DNA of 33,365 bases from CAZCPB01 sp964540295 (GTDB lineage Bacteria > Planctomycetota > Phycisphaerae > Phycisphaerales > UBA1924): positions 1-33,365 of the forward strand of contig CAZIMT010000014.1 in NCBI GenBank assembly GCA_964540295.1. The letters are read 5' to 3'. This document shows, one piece after another, positions 17,021 to 24,641 of this stretch. Positions within the stretch are counted from its first letter, which is position 1; each line of letters opens with the position of its first letter. The position numbers and the translations under genes are program-made. The notes under the pieces were generated by a model. That model saw only the letters and a list, made by a program, of their open reading frames with translations. It was not told the origin of the DNA and ran no database searches.

Positions 17021-17815
17021 ATGGCCTCTCACAAATGTTGCGCGATTATCGTGTCAGCTCTCAGCATGTTCGTGGTCGCGGGCTCGGCCCTCGCCCAGAA
17101 CACCGCCCCGGCTGTTCCGACCAAGATTGACCCGGCCAAGGTCCAGCCCGCCAAGATCATCAAGGACGCCAAGGACGCCGTCAAGGACGCAACCAAAGGC
17201 GGCCAGCCCGACATGCAGGGCATGCAAGAGATGATGATGAAAGCTGCGGCCCCCGGTGAGAATCACAAACGGCTCGAAGCCTTCGTGGGCGAATGGGACG
17301 GCACGGTCAAGCACTGGATGGACCCGGCCTCCACGCCGATGGAGTCTGCGACCTCCGTCGTTGCCAAAATGGAAATGGACGGTCGTTACCTGTACTCGCA
17401 CTACACCGGCGAGATGGGGGGGCAGAAGTTCAAGGGTAGCGGTGTGGTCGGCTACAACAACATCACCAAAGAGTACGAAGCCTCTTGGCTTGACAACATG
17501 AGCACCGGCGTCGAGGCGAGCACGGGCAAGCTCAGCGCCGACGGCAAGGAGTTCACCTTTACCGGGATGATGACCGATCCGACGGCTGGCAAGAAAGTCA
17601 ACTACCGCGAGGTCATGAAGTGGACCAGCGCGGACAGCTACACGCAAGAGTTCTTCATGACCGGCCCAGATGGCAAGGAATCAAAGGGGATGGAGATCAC
17701 GCTCCAACGCAAGGGCTCGGCTGTCAAAGCGATAAAGGATGAAGTAAAGGACAAAATCAAGGGCGCGGTCAATAAGCTCCCCGCCGCCCCCGGCTTGTTG
17801 CCCCCGAAGAAGTAA
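17021..17815 (+). CDS. DUF1579 domain-containing exported protein
   Basis: This 264-residue protein has a Sec signal peptide (CCAIIVSALSMFVVAGSALAQ, cleaved after ALA). A Lys/Ala/Asp-rich helical linker is followed by a DUF1579 lipocalin-like domain (about 80-235) beginning HKRLEAFVGEWDGTVKHWMDP, with SGVVGYNNITKEYEASWLDNMSTG and FTGMMTDP. A Lys-rich helical tail follows. The domain's function is not established; the fold suggests ligand binding outside the cytoplasm. GGAG lies 8 nt before the ATG. Confidence 0.82.
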   Translation: MASHKCCAIIVSALSMFVVAGSALAQNTAPAVPTKIDPAKVQPAKIIKDAKDAVKDATKGGQPDMQGMQEMMMKAAAPGENHKRLEAFVGEWDGTVKHWMDPASTPMESATSVVAKMEMDGRYLYSHYTGEMGGQKFKGSGVVGYNNITKEYEASWLDNMSTGVEASTGKLSADGKEFTFTGMMTDPTAGKKVNYREVMKWTSADSYTQEFFMTGPDGKESKGMEITLQRKGSAVKAIKDEVKDKIKGAVNKLPAAPGLLPPKK

Positions 17816-17843
17816 TCGCGGCGGTCTCCGCGAGCGGGCGATG

Positions 17844-17891
17844 AATCGGTCCTGTTCTTGGTCCTCTTCTCGGTCCGCTTCTTGGTCCGCG
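17844..17891 (+). repeat. Four tandem copies of a 12-bp unit
   Basis: Four head-to-tail 12-mers with the core TCTTGGTCC/TCTCGGTCC run from 17844 to 17891: AATCGGTCCTGT, TCTTGGTCCTCT, TCTCGGTCCGCT and TCTTGGTCCGCG. They lie between the DUF1579 stop and its terminator, so they are in the 3' untranslated region of that message. Confidence 0.7.
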
Positions 17892-17931
17892 CGAAGGTGA
17901 AGAGGCCGTCGATTCAGAATGATCTCACGAG

Positions 17932-17960
17932 CCCGGCCTCCCGATGAGGCCGGGTTTTTC
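17932..17960 (+). terminator. Rho-independent terminator after the DUF1579 gene
   Basis: A perfect 9-bp stem (CCCGGCCTC with GAGGCCGGG) closes a 5-nt loop, followed by five Ts. It lies inside the upstream extension of the next open frame and so supports the GTG start of that gene at 18012. Confidence 0.88.
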
Positions 17961-18011
17961 TTTTCATCCTATTCTGTTCCGCCCCTCGCCGCCCTCACGA
18001 CGGAGCCGCTC

Positions 18012-18278
18012 GTGCCCTACAAAGTTCTCAAGTTCCAGGAAACCCCCAACCCCAACGCGGTCAAATGCGTGCTCGACCGCTCGCCGGGCCAGAGTCCTCG
18101 ATCGTTCTTCAACGCGGCGTCGGCCGCAGAAGACCCGCTCGGCAAAGCTCTCTTCGAGATCCCCGGCGTCACCAACGTGCTCATCAATGACGGCTGGATC
18201 ACGGTAAACAAGGAACCGCAACGAGCGTGGCCGGGCGTGAAGGACGCGATCGAGCGAACGCTGGACCAAGCCTCGTGA
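18012..18278 (+). CDS. Nfu/NifU N-terminal domain protein (small, stand-alone)
   Basis: This 88-residue protein is essentially one Nfu_N domain: YKVLKFQETPNPNAVKCVLDR, then DPLGKALFEIPGVTNVLINDGWITVNK and WPGVKDAIERTL. In longer Nfu proteins this domain precedes the Cys-rich iron-sulfur scaffold domain, which is absent here. It may act as an accessory in iron-sulfur delivery. The start is GTG 18012 with ACGGAG 6 nt upstream; an upstream terminator excludes the longer frame. The stop overlaps the mutY GTG start (GTGA), so the two are translationally coupled. MutY is an iron-sulfur enzyme, which makes the pairing suggestive. Confidence 0.82.
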   Translation: MPYKVLKFQETPNPNAVKCVLDRSPGQSPRSFFNAASAAEDPLGKALFEIPGVTNVLINDGWITVNKEPQRAWPGVKDAIERTLDQAS

Positions 18279-19552
18279 GCGATCAAACGCGATCCCCTCA
18301 GCAACCTCGCGCGAGGTCGAAAGCGGCGGATAGAGCGCTCACCGAATCAATCGCGCTCCCGCTGGCGCAGTGGTTCCAGCGTTCGGCCCGCCCGCTCCCG
18401 TGGCGCACGACGCCGCGCGATCCCTACCGCTCGCTCGTCAGCGAACTCATGCTCCAGCAGACGCAGGTCTCGCGCGTGCTGGAAAAGTTCCAGCCGTTCG
18501 TGCGAAGATTCTCGACGATCCACGCGCTCGCCCAGGCCGCCGAGTCTGACGTGCTCGCCGAGTGGTCTGGGCTCGGGTACTACCGCCGGGCCCGCCTGCT
18601 TCACGCGGCCGCCAAGTGCGTCGTGGAGAATTTCGCGGGTCGAATCCCTCTTGATATCACGGAATTGCGCTCAATCCCCGGCGTCGGTCGCTACACGGCT
18701 GGCGCGCTCGCGTCCATCGTCTTCGACCGCCCCGAGCCGATCGTTGATGGCAACGTGGTCCGTGTCCTCTCGCGCGTCCACGCCCGCAACGGCGCGGCCG
18801 ACGAACCCAGCACGATCAAGTGGTGCTGGGATCACGCGACGATCATCGCGAGTTCAAGCGCTTTGCCCGCTCTGACCAATGAGGGGATGATGGAGCTGGG
18901 CGCGACGGTCTGCACGCCACGGAACCCGCGCTGCGAGGCGTGCCCTCTTCGCGATCTTTGCGTGGCGCACCGCACCGGTCGGCAGAGCGAGATCCCCAGA
19001 CCTAAGCGGGCCGCGACCCGCCGCACGATCCAGCACGCCAGCGTGCTGATCCTCGATCGACGCGGCCGCGTGCTCATCGAGCAGCGCCCCGCCCGCGGCC
19101 TCTGGGCCTCGATGTGGCAAACCCCCACGCTCGAACGCGAGGGTGAAAAGCTGATCACGATCAACGACATAGCCGATTTCTTGCGCATTCCGCGGACAGA
19201 TCTGATCAAACCGATGCAGCGATTCGAGCACACCACGACCCACCGTATCGTCCAAGCGAGCGTGTGGAAGCTCGAGTCACCAACGCTCGCGGACCTTCGC
19301 GCGGCCGCGAAAGATCGCAATCAATCGGCCTACGTCGAGGTAGAAGCGGCCCTCACGCTCGGGCTCTCGAACTTGCAACGCCGCGTGATCGCCGAAATAC
19401 TTCCCGCTTTGCCGACCACAGCACGGATCAGGTCAAGGTCCAAGCCAGGCTATGAAGCTCTCCGCAACGTCTTGTGCGGATCTAGCTCAAAGCCCGCGGC
19501 CTCTCCATCCTCAACCCTGTCACCCACGCCGGGAAAACAGGCGGTATCGTGA
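18275..19552 (+). CDS. mutY: A/G-specific adenine DNA glycosylase MutY
   Basis: This 425-residue protein has the catalytic Glu57 (SELMLQQTQV), the helix-hairpin-helix LRSIPGVGRYTAGALAS and the catalytic Asp158 (PIVDGNVVRVLSR). [4Fe-4S] ligands Cys213, Cys220, Cys223 and Cys229 in CX6CX2CX5C spacing follow. A Nudix-like C-terminal domain (about 260-385) that recognises 8-oxoG comes last. MutY removes adenine mispaired with 8-oxoguanine. The C-terminal 40 or so residues are Ser/Pro-rich and not part of the family core. The start is a GTG overlapping the preceding stop by four bases. Confidence 0.93.
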   Translation: MSDQTRSPQQPRARSKAADRALTESIALPLAQWFQRSARPLPWRTTPRDPYRSLVSELMLQQTQVSRVLEKFQPFVRRFSTIHALAQAAESDVLAEWSGLGYYRRARLLHAAAKCVVENFAGRIPLDITELRSIPGVGRYTAGALASIVFDRPEPIVDGNVVRVLSRVHARNGAADEPSTIKWCWDHATIIASSSALPALTNEGMMELGATVCTPRNPRCEACPLRDLCVAHRTGRQSEIPRPKRAATRRTIQHASVLILDRRGRVLIEQRPARGLWASMWQTPTLEREGEKLITINDIADFLRIPRTDLIKPMQRFEHTTTHRIVQASVWKLESPTLADLRAAAKDRNQSAYVEVEAALTLGLSNLQRRVIAEILPALPTTARIRSRSKPGYEALRNVLCGSSSKPAASPSSTLSPTPGKQAVS

Positions 19553-19556
19553 TCGC

Positions 19557-20276
19557 GTGATCTTCGGCGTCGTCATCCCCGTCTTCAACGAGCACGGCCT
19601 GCTGCCCGCCGTGATCGCGCGGATCGATGCCGTCGCGCCGCCCTCCGCACCCGACGGCACGCCGCTCCAACGTCTGCTCGTGCTTGTGGACGACGGATCA
19701 ACGGACGGGAGCGGGAACGAGCTTCGGTCGCTCGAATCGCGTTCCGACGTGATCGTCGTGCGTCACGGCCTGAACCTCGGCAAGGGCGCGGCTGTGCGCA
19801 CCGGCATCGCCGTGGCGCTCGCCGCCGATGCGGACCTTGTTCTCATCCACGACGCCGACCTCGAGTACGACCCCGCCGACCACGCCGCCGTGCTCGCGCC
19901 GATCTTGAACCATCGAGCCGATGCCGTGATCGGCTCGCGCTTCCGCGGCCAATCGCGCGACGGGATGTACGCCTGGCACACCATCGGCAACGCCGTCATC
20001 ACGCTCGTCAGCAACGAGTTCACCGCGCTCGCGCTCACCGACATCGAGTGCTGCTTCAAGGCCTTCACCCGCGGCGTCGCCCAGCGGCTCGACCTTCGAG
20101 AGAGCCGATTCGGCGTCGAGCCCGAGATCGTCGCCAAGCTTGCCAGAATGACCAGCGTGCGGATCTGCGAAGTCCCGGTCTCCTATCGAGGCCGAACCTT
20201 TGCCGACGGAAAAAAAATCTCCTGGCGCGACGGGTTCGCGGCCTTGGTCTGCATCGTGAAATACAGCCTCCGCTGA
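19557..20276 (+). CDS. Family 2 glycosyltransferase
   Basis: This protein of about 239 residues has the GT-A fold: GVVIPVFNEHGLLPAVIARI, LVDDGSTDGSG, NLGKGAAVRTGIAVA, the metal-binding DADLEYDPADH, VIGSRFRG and a late VSYRGRTFADGKKISWRDG. The last motif and layout match dolichol-phosphate-mannose/glucose synthase-like enzymes, which load a sugar onto a polyprenyl phosphate at the membrane. No membrane helices are present. The start is GTG 19557, 4 nt after the mutY stop, giving MIFGVVIPVF. An in-frame ATG at 19452 would overlap mutY by 100 nt and is less likely. Confidence 0.88.
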   Translation: MIFGVVIPVFNEHGLLPAVIARIDAVAPPSAPDGTPLQRLLVLVDDGSTDGSGNELRSLESRSDVIVVRHGLNLGKGAAVRTGIAVALAADADLVLIHDADLEYDPADHAAVLAPILNHRADAVIGSRFRGQSRDGMYAWHTIGNAVITLVSNEFTALALTDIECCFKAFTRGVAQRLDLRESRFGVEPEIVAKLARMTSVRICEVPVSYRGRTFADGKKISWRDGFAALVCIVKYSLR

Positions 20277-20321
20277 TCGCCCGTGCATCCACCGAATCCT
20301 TGTCGGCGTACTCTTCTGTTG

Positions 20322-21452
20322 ATGCTGCGCGTCGCCATGCGGATGCTCTTCGGAGATAAAACCAAGTACGTCACGCTCGTTCTCGGGCTGGCGTTCGCGG
20401 CGCTCTTGATGAACCAGCAGGGCGCGATCTTTCTAGGCCTGCTCTTCCAAGCGACCGGGCCGTTGCAGAACGTCCACCAAGCCGACCTCTGGGTCACCGA
20501 CCCCGGCACGCAGTGGGTCGCGGAGTACCGGTCGCTCGCGGATCAGAAGCTCGGCCGCGTGCGTTCGGTGCCCGGCGTCGAGTGGGCCGAGCCGTTCTTC
20601 ACGTCTTGGGCTGTCACCGAGCTCTCCGACGGCAGCTTCAAAAAGCTCCAGATCCTCGGCATCTCGCGCACCACGCTCGCGGGCAGGCCGCCCGAGATCA
20701 CCGCGGGCCGACTCGAGGACCTCTGGATCCCCGACGCCATCCTCGTTGAAGAAGGCTCGCGCGAAAAACTGAACAACATTAACATCGGCGACACCGTCAA
20801 AATCAACGACCAGCGCGGCGTCGTCGTCGGCTTCTGCAAAGCGAAGAAGGGCTTCGAATCTAACGCGATCGTCTACACCACCTTCGACAACGCGGTCCGC
20901 TACAGCCCCGCTGGCCGCCAGAAAATCAGCTATATCCTCGTCAAGGCCAAGCCGGGCAAGGACCTCACGACGCTCAAGGCCGACATCAACGCGCTAGGCG
21001 ATGTCGTCGCGTACACCCCCAACGAATTTCGCAAGATCACCATCAACTTCATCATGATCGCCACCGGCATCGGTGTGAACTTCGGGATCACCATCGTCCT
21101 CGGTTTCCTCGTCGGGCTCTTCCTCTCGGCGTCGGTTTTCTACCAGTTCACGATCGAGAACATCCGCTACTTCGCGGTCCTTAAAGCCTTGGGCGCAAGC
21201 TCCGCCACGCTCGTCCGCATGGTCATGCTCCAGGCCCTGGTCATTGGCTTGGTCGGCTACGGCGTGGGCGTCGGCATGGCCGGAGCGTTCACCATCGCCA
21301 GCCGGCACATCAGTAGCGAACTCTCCGCCCTCTTCCCATGGCAGCTCATGCTCGGCACGCTCGTCGCCACGATCATCACGATCCTGCTCGGCAGCCTGCT
21401 CAGCATGAGGCGCGTCATCAAGGTCGAGCCCGCGATGGTCTTCTCTTCGTAA
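20322..21452 (+). CDS. ABC transporter permease, DevC/FtsX type
   Basis: This 376-residue protein starts MLRVAMRMLFGDKTKYVTLVLG, very like the DevC family. It has a first membrane helix (about 15-35), a large MacB-like periplasmic domain (about 50-235) and three C-terminal helices of the FtsX domain (about 245-375, with AVLKALGASSATLVRMV). In DevBCA and MacAB-type systems this subunit couples ATP hydrolysis to export through an adaptor and TolC. The matching adaptor follows 38 nt downstream, but no ATPase gene is visible. The start is ATG 20322; a GTG at 20283 is possible. TACTCT lies 7 nt before the ATG and no ribosome site is seen. Confidence 0.87.
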   Translation: MLRVAMRMLFGDKTKYVTLVLGLAFAALLMNQQGAIFLGLLFQATGPLQNVHQADLWVTDPGTQWVAEYRSLADQKLGRVRSVPGVEWAEPFFTSWAVTELSDGSFKKLQILGISRTTLAGRPPEITAGRLEDLWIPDAILVEEGSREKLNNINIGDTVKINDQRGVVVGFCKAKKGFESNAIVYTTFDNAVRYSPAGRQKISYILVKAKPGKDLTTLKADINALGDVVAYTPNEFRKITINFIMIATGIGVNFGITIVLGFLVGLFLSASVFYQFTIENIRYFAVLKALGASSATLVRMVMLQALVIGLVGYGVGVGMAGAFTIASRHISSELSALFPWQLMLGTLVATIITILLGSLLSMRRVIKVEPAMVFSS

Positions 21453-21490
21453 CGAACGCACGGAAGTTCTCAGCCAAATCAGGAGCACGC

Positions 21491-22582
21491 ATGGTCCGCT
21501 GGATCACGATCATTCTCGCCGTCGCAGGCACGCTCGTCGGCGTCTGGGCCGTCGCCGCCACACGCGAGAACCCCCCGCAGTTGCCGCTGGCACGTTCGCC
21601 GTCGATCAACCCCTTCGACCACGGCGTCGCGGCCTTGGGTGTCATCGAGCCCGCGCGAAAAGAAGCCGCCATCGTCGCCCCCGAACCGCTGCTCGTCACT
21701 TCCGTCATGGTCGACGTCGGCGACCGCGTCACGCCTGGTCAAGAGCTCTTCACGCTCGACGGTCGAAAGCTCAAGGCCGATCTCGTCCGCGCCAAGTCCG
21801 CCGTCGCGTCTGGCCAATCTGAAGTCGACCGCTGGCACGCGTTGCCTCGCAAGGAAGACCTTCCGCCGCTGCAAGCCGCCGTTGAGCGTTCCAAGGCCGT
21901 GCTCGCGGACCGCCGCGAACAGCTCTCGCTGAGCATCGAAGCTAACCAGCGCGGGGCCGGGAACGCTCGCGAAGTTTCGCTCGGGCAGTACGGCGTCGAC
22001 GCCGTCAAGGCCGACCTCGACCGCGCCGTCGCCGACCTCGACAAGGCCAAGGCTGGCGGCTGGCAGCCCGATCTCGCGATCGCCCAAGCGAACCTTGGTC
22101 GTCTGAAAGCTGAGGTCGAAGCGCTCGAACTCCTGCTCGAACGCCTGACCGTCCGCGCCCCGCGCGACGCCACCGTACTCCGCCGCGACATCGAGGTCGG
22201 CGAGATCGCCGCCGCCGACGGCAACCGCCCCTCGCTCATCCTTGGCGATCTTTCCACGCTCCGAGTGCGCGCCCAGGTCGACGAAGAGGACATCGCGCTC
22301 GTCGGTCTTCAATCCAAGGCCGTCGCGCGCAGCCGAGGCTCGGTCTCCAAAGAGTTTCTCGTCAAGCTCGTCCGCATCGAGCCCTACGGCCGGCCCAAGC
22401 CCGCGCTCTCCGGTGCCACCACCGAACGCGTGGACACCCGAGTCATCGACGTCATCTTCGAAGTCCCTCACGACCCCGGCGTCGCGCTCTACCCAGGCCA
22501 AGCCGTTGATGTCTTTATCGAGGCCGCCAAGACGGACTCGCTCGCCAGCGCTCAACCGCCACCTTCTAAGCCCGGATCCTGA
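21491..22582 (+). CDS. HlyD/DevB-type periplasmic adaptor of the ABC exporter
   Basis: This 363-residue protein has an N-terminal anchor (about 4-22), a lipoyl half EPLLVTSVMVDVGDRVTPGQ, and a coiled coil (about 95-210). A second lipoyl half, TVRAPRDATVLRRDIEVGEI, and a barrel domain ending in PGQAVDVFIEAAK follow. It is the expected partner of the DevC-type permease upstream: an inner-membrane-anchored adaptor linking the pump to an outer-membrane channel. AGGAG lies 6 nt before the ATG. The open frame extends upstream, overlapping the permease, but the ribosome site fixes the start. The stop lies 35 nt before the assembly gap. Confidence 0.86.
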   Translation: MVRWITIILAVAGTLVGVWAVAATRENPPQLPLARSPSINPFDHGVAALGVIEPARKEAAIVAPEPLLVTSVMVDVGDRVTPGQELFTLDGRKLKADLVRAKSAVASGQSEVDRWHALPRKEDLPPLQAAVERSKAVLADRREQLSLSIEANQRGAGNAREVSLGQYGVDAVKADLDRAVADLDKAKAGGWQPDLAIAQANLGRLKAEVEALELLLERLTVRAPRDATVLRRDIEVGEIAAADGNRPSLILGDLSTLRVRAQVDEEDIALVGLQSKAVARSRGSVSKEFLVKLVRIEPYGRPKPALSGATTERVDTRVIDVIFEVPHDPGVALYPGQAVDVFIEAAKTDSLASAQPPPSKPGS

Positions 22583-22617
22583 ACCGCTCGCCAAGACTCC
22601 TCAGTGCGAACATATCC

Positions 22618-22717
22618 NNNNNNNNNNNNNNNNNNNNNNNNNNNNNNNNNNNNNNNNNNNNNNNNNNNNNNNNNNNNNNNNNNNNNNNNNNNNNNNNNNN
22701 NNNNNNNNNNNNNNNNN
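22618..22717. other. Assembly gap (100 N)
   Basis: There are exactly 100 undetermined bases, the conventional filler for a scaffold join of unknown length. The left flank is just past the adaptor stop. The right flank is already inside the signal-peptide region of amtB. The true gap may hold the exporter ATPase gene, the amtB start and its promoter. Confidence 0.97.
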
Positions 22718-24061
22718 CTGCTTTCAAACCTGCTCGAACTCTGTCTCGCGCAGACCTCGACCTTCGCCCAAGCCGTCACGCCCGACGCGCCCACACTCGT
22801 CGCCATCGACGCTGGCTCCACCGCGTGAATGCTCACATCCTCCGCGATGGTGCTGCTCATGGTGCCGGGTCTGGCCATGTTTTACGCCGGGCTCGTCCGG
22901 CGTAAGAACATCCTCGCCACGATGATGCAGAGCTTTGTCGCCATGGCCGTCATCGGCGTCCAGTGGGTTCTCATCGGCTATTGCCTCGCCTTCGGAAAAT
23001 CTGTCGGCGGCTGGATCGGCTGGGACCCCGCGCTCATCGGCCTTCACGGGCTCGAGCACACCAAGCTCTACGCCGACAAAGTTATCCCCGAACTCGTCTT
23101 CGTCATGTTCCATGGCAAGTTCGCGATCATCACGCCCGCCCTCATCAGCGGCGCGGTCGCCGAACGCATGAAGTTCTCCAGCTACCTGCTCTTGCTTCTC
23201 TTCTGGACCACCTTCATCTACTGCCCGCTCGCGCACTGGGTCTGGGCACCCGGCGGCTGGCTCTTTGAGAAGGGCGTGCTCGACTTCGCTGGCTGCACTG
23301 TCGTCCACATCTCATCGGGCTTCTCCGCGCTCGTGCTTGCGATGCTCGTGGGCCGCCGTCGGGATTACGGCCCGCAGTCTACCGGCACCGTACTTCCCCA
23401 CAACCTCCCTCTCGCTCTCACCGGCGCGCGGCTGCTCTGGTTCGGCTGGTTCGGTTTCAACGCTGGCAGCGCCGTCGTCGTCGAGTCCCTCGTGGCTGGC
23501 TCCATCGCGGGCCTGGCATTCACCACCACCCAATCCGCTGCCGCGGCCGCCGCACTGTTGTGGATGCTCATCGAGTGGCGGCACCACGGCAATCCGACCT
23601 CGCTGGGCATGACCTCGGGCATCGTCGCGAGGCTCGTCGCCATCACGCCCGCAGCCGGGCACGTCCACCCACTGAGCGCCCTCATCATCGGCGCGGCCGC
23701 GTCGTGCGTGTGCTACACCGCCGTGCAGATCAAAGCCAGCCTGAGCAGATCAAAGCTCGCCTACGACGACGCCCTCGACGCCTTCGGTGTCCACGGCGTC
23801 GGCGGGCTGCTCGGCGCACTCCTCACCAGGCTCTTCTGCTTTACGCCCGTCAAAGGGCTCTTCTCCGGCGGCGATCTCAAACAGCTCGGCCTGCAAGCGC
23901 TCGGCGCGGCCGCGGGCATCACCGCCGCCGTCGTCGGTACGCTCGTCATCGGCGGGCTCATCAAGGCCTCCATCGGGCTCCGCGTCACGGACTAGGAAGA
24001 GGCCGACGGCCTCGATATCTCCGTCCACGACGAACGCGGCTATCACTCCGAACTCATGTAA
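22718..24061 (+). pseudogene. amtB: Ammonium transporter AmtB, interrupted by in-frame TGA and TAG
   Basis: In one continuous frame from the gap edge, the sequence encodes the end of a signal peptide (TSTFAQA) and a loop ending GSTA. TGA (22826-22828) then stands where Amt proteins commonly have Trp. Next is ATG and the whole Amt core: TSSAMVLLMVPGLAMFYAG, LDFAGCTVVHIS, LLWFGWFGFNAGSA, FGVHGVGG. A TAG (23993-23995) follows RVTD, after which the same frame encodes the typical cytoplasmic tail (ADGLDISVHDERGYH) to TAA at 24059. The pore His residues are kept, but several conserved Gly are replaced (Cys at 23294, Arg at 23630 and 23828). The segment 22829-23995 could still be translated alone by restart at TGAATG. 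I call it a probable pseudogene. Confidence 0.8.
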
Positions 24062-24109
24062 GACCCGCGCTCGATCAGGTACCATGCCTTTCCTCACGGA
24101 GACCACCGC

Positions 24110-24468
24110 ATGAAGCTCATCCTCGCGATCATCCGCCCTGAACGACTCGAAGCCGTCCAGGCCGCCCTCCAGAGCGTGCTCGATGAGAACGACAACTACC
24201 GCCTCCCGTCAAGCCTGTCGAGGGCCACGGCCAGCAGCACGGCGAGGTCGAGTACGTCCGAGCTCACCCCGTCCGACCACGCATAATCCCCAAGCTCGAA
24301 ATCACCATCGGTGTCAACGATTCGTAAGTCAACCCGGCGATTGAAGCGATCATCCAGGCCGCCAAAACTGGCACCCAAGGTCGGGTCGGCGACGGAAAGG
24401 TCTTCATCCTTCCCCTCGAAGACTGCATCAGAATCCGCACCGGCGAACGCGGCGGAGCGGCCATCTAG
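24110..24468 (+). pseudogene. glnB: PII signalling protein GlnB/GlnK, frameshifted and with an internal stop
   Basis: The frame opens with MKLILAIIRPERLEAVQAALQ and ENDNYRL, a clear PII N-terminus, with ACGGAG 8 nt upstream of the ATG. After 24205 one base appears to be missing. In the next frame, PII continues as VKPVEGHGQQHGEVEYVRAH (T-loop), RIIPKLEITIGVNDS, then an in-frame TAA (24325-24327), VNPAIEAIIQAAKTG, GRVGDGKVFILPLED and RIRTGERGGAAI, ending at TAG 24466. PII senses 2-oxoglutarate and ATP/ADP and blocks AmtB. It lies 48 nt after the amtB tail, the classic pair. As read, only a protein of about 58 residues, PII-like for 32, could be made. Confidence 0.85.
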
Positions 24469-24534
24469 ATCAAGCTCGAGGATCAACGCGAGCCCAAATG
24501 ACAGAGCCCCGCCCACAAGCGTGGGAGCGGAATG

Positions 24535-24565
24535 AAAATCCTCACACTTGCGCGTGAGGATTTTT
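24535..24565. terminator. Bidirectional terminator between glnB and the S41 protease gene
   Basis: A perfect 11-bp stem (AAAATCCTCAC with GTGAGGATTTT) encloses an 8-nt loop. A T run on the plus strand and an A run at the other side mean it can act for both convergent transcription units. Confidence 0.85.
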
Positions 24566-24641
24566 ATGCAAGCGTCGCGATTGAACTCAATTCAACCGAA
24601 CTCTCAGGCAGTCGGTCCTTGATCGATCACACGTTGCTCGA

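Noticed and set aside
17919..18011. N-terminal extension of the Nfu_N protein
   Set aside because: It contains a perfect terminator hairpin, and GTG 18012 has its own Shine-Dalgarno and gives the domain boundary.
22826..22828. TGA read as Trp (alternative genetic code) to explain amtB
   Set aside because: Many other genes in the window end at TGA in the right place for their families (queC, mutY, the adaptor at 22582, murD), and glnB beside it has unrelated lesions (a deletion and a TAA). Decay or error fits better than recoding.
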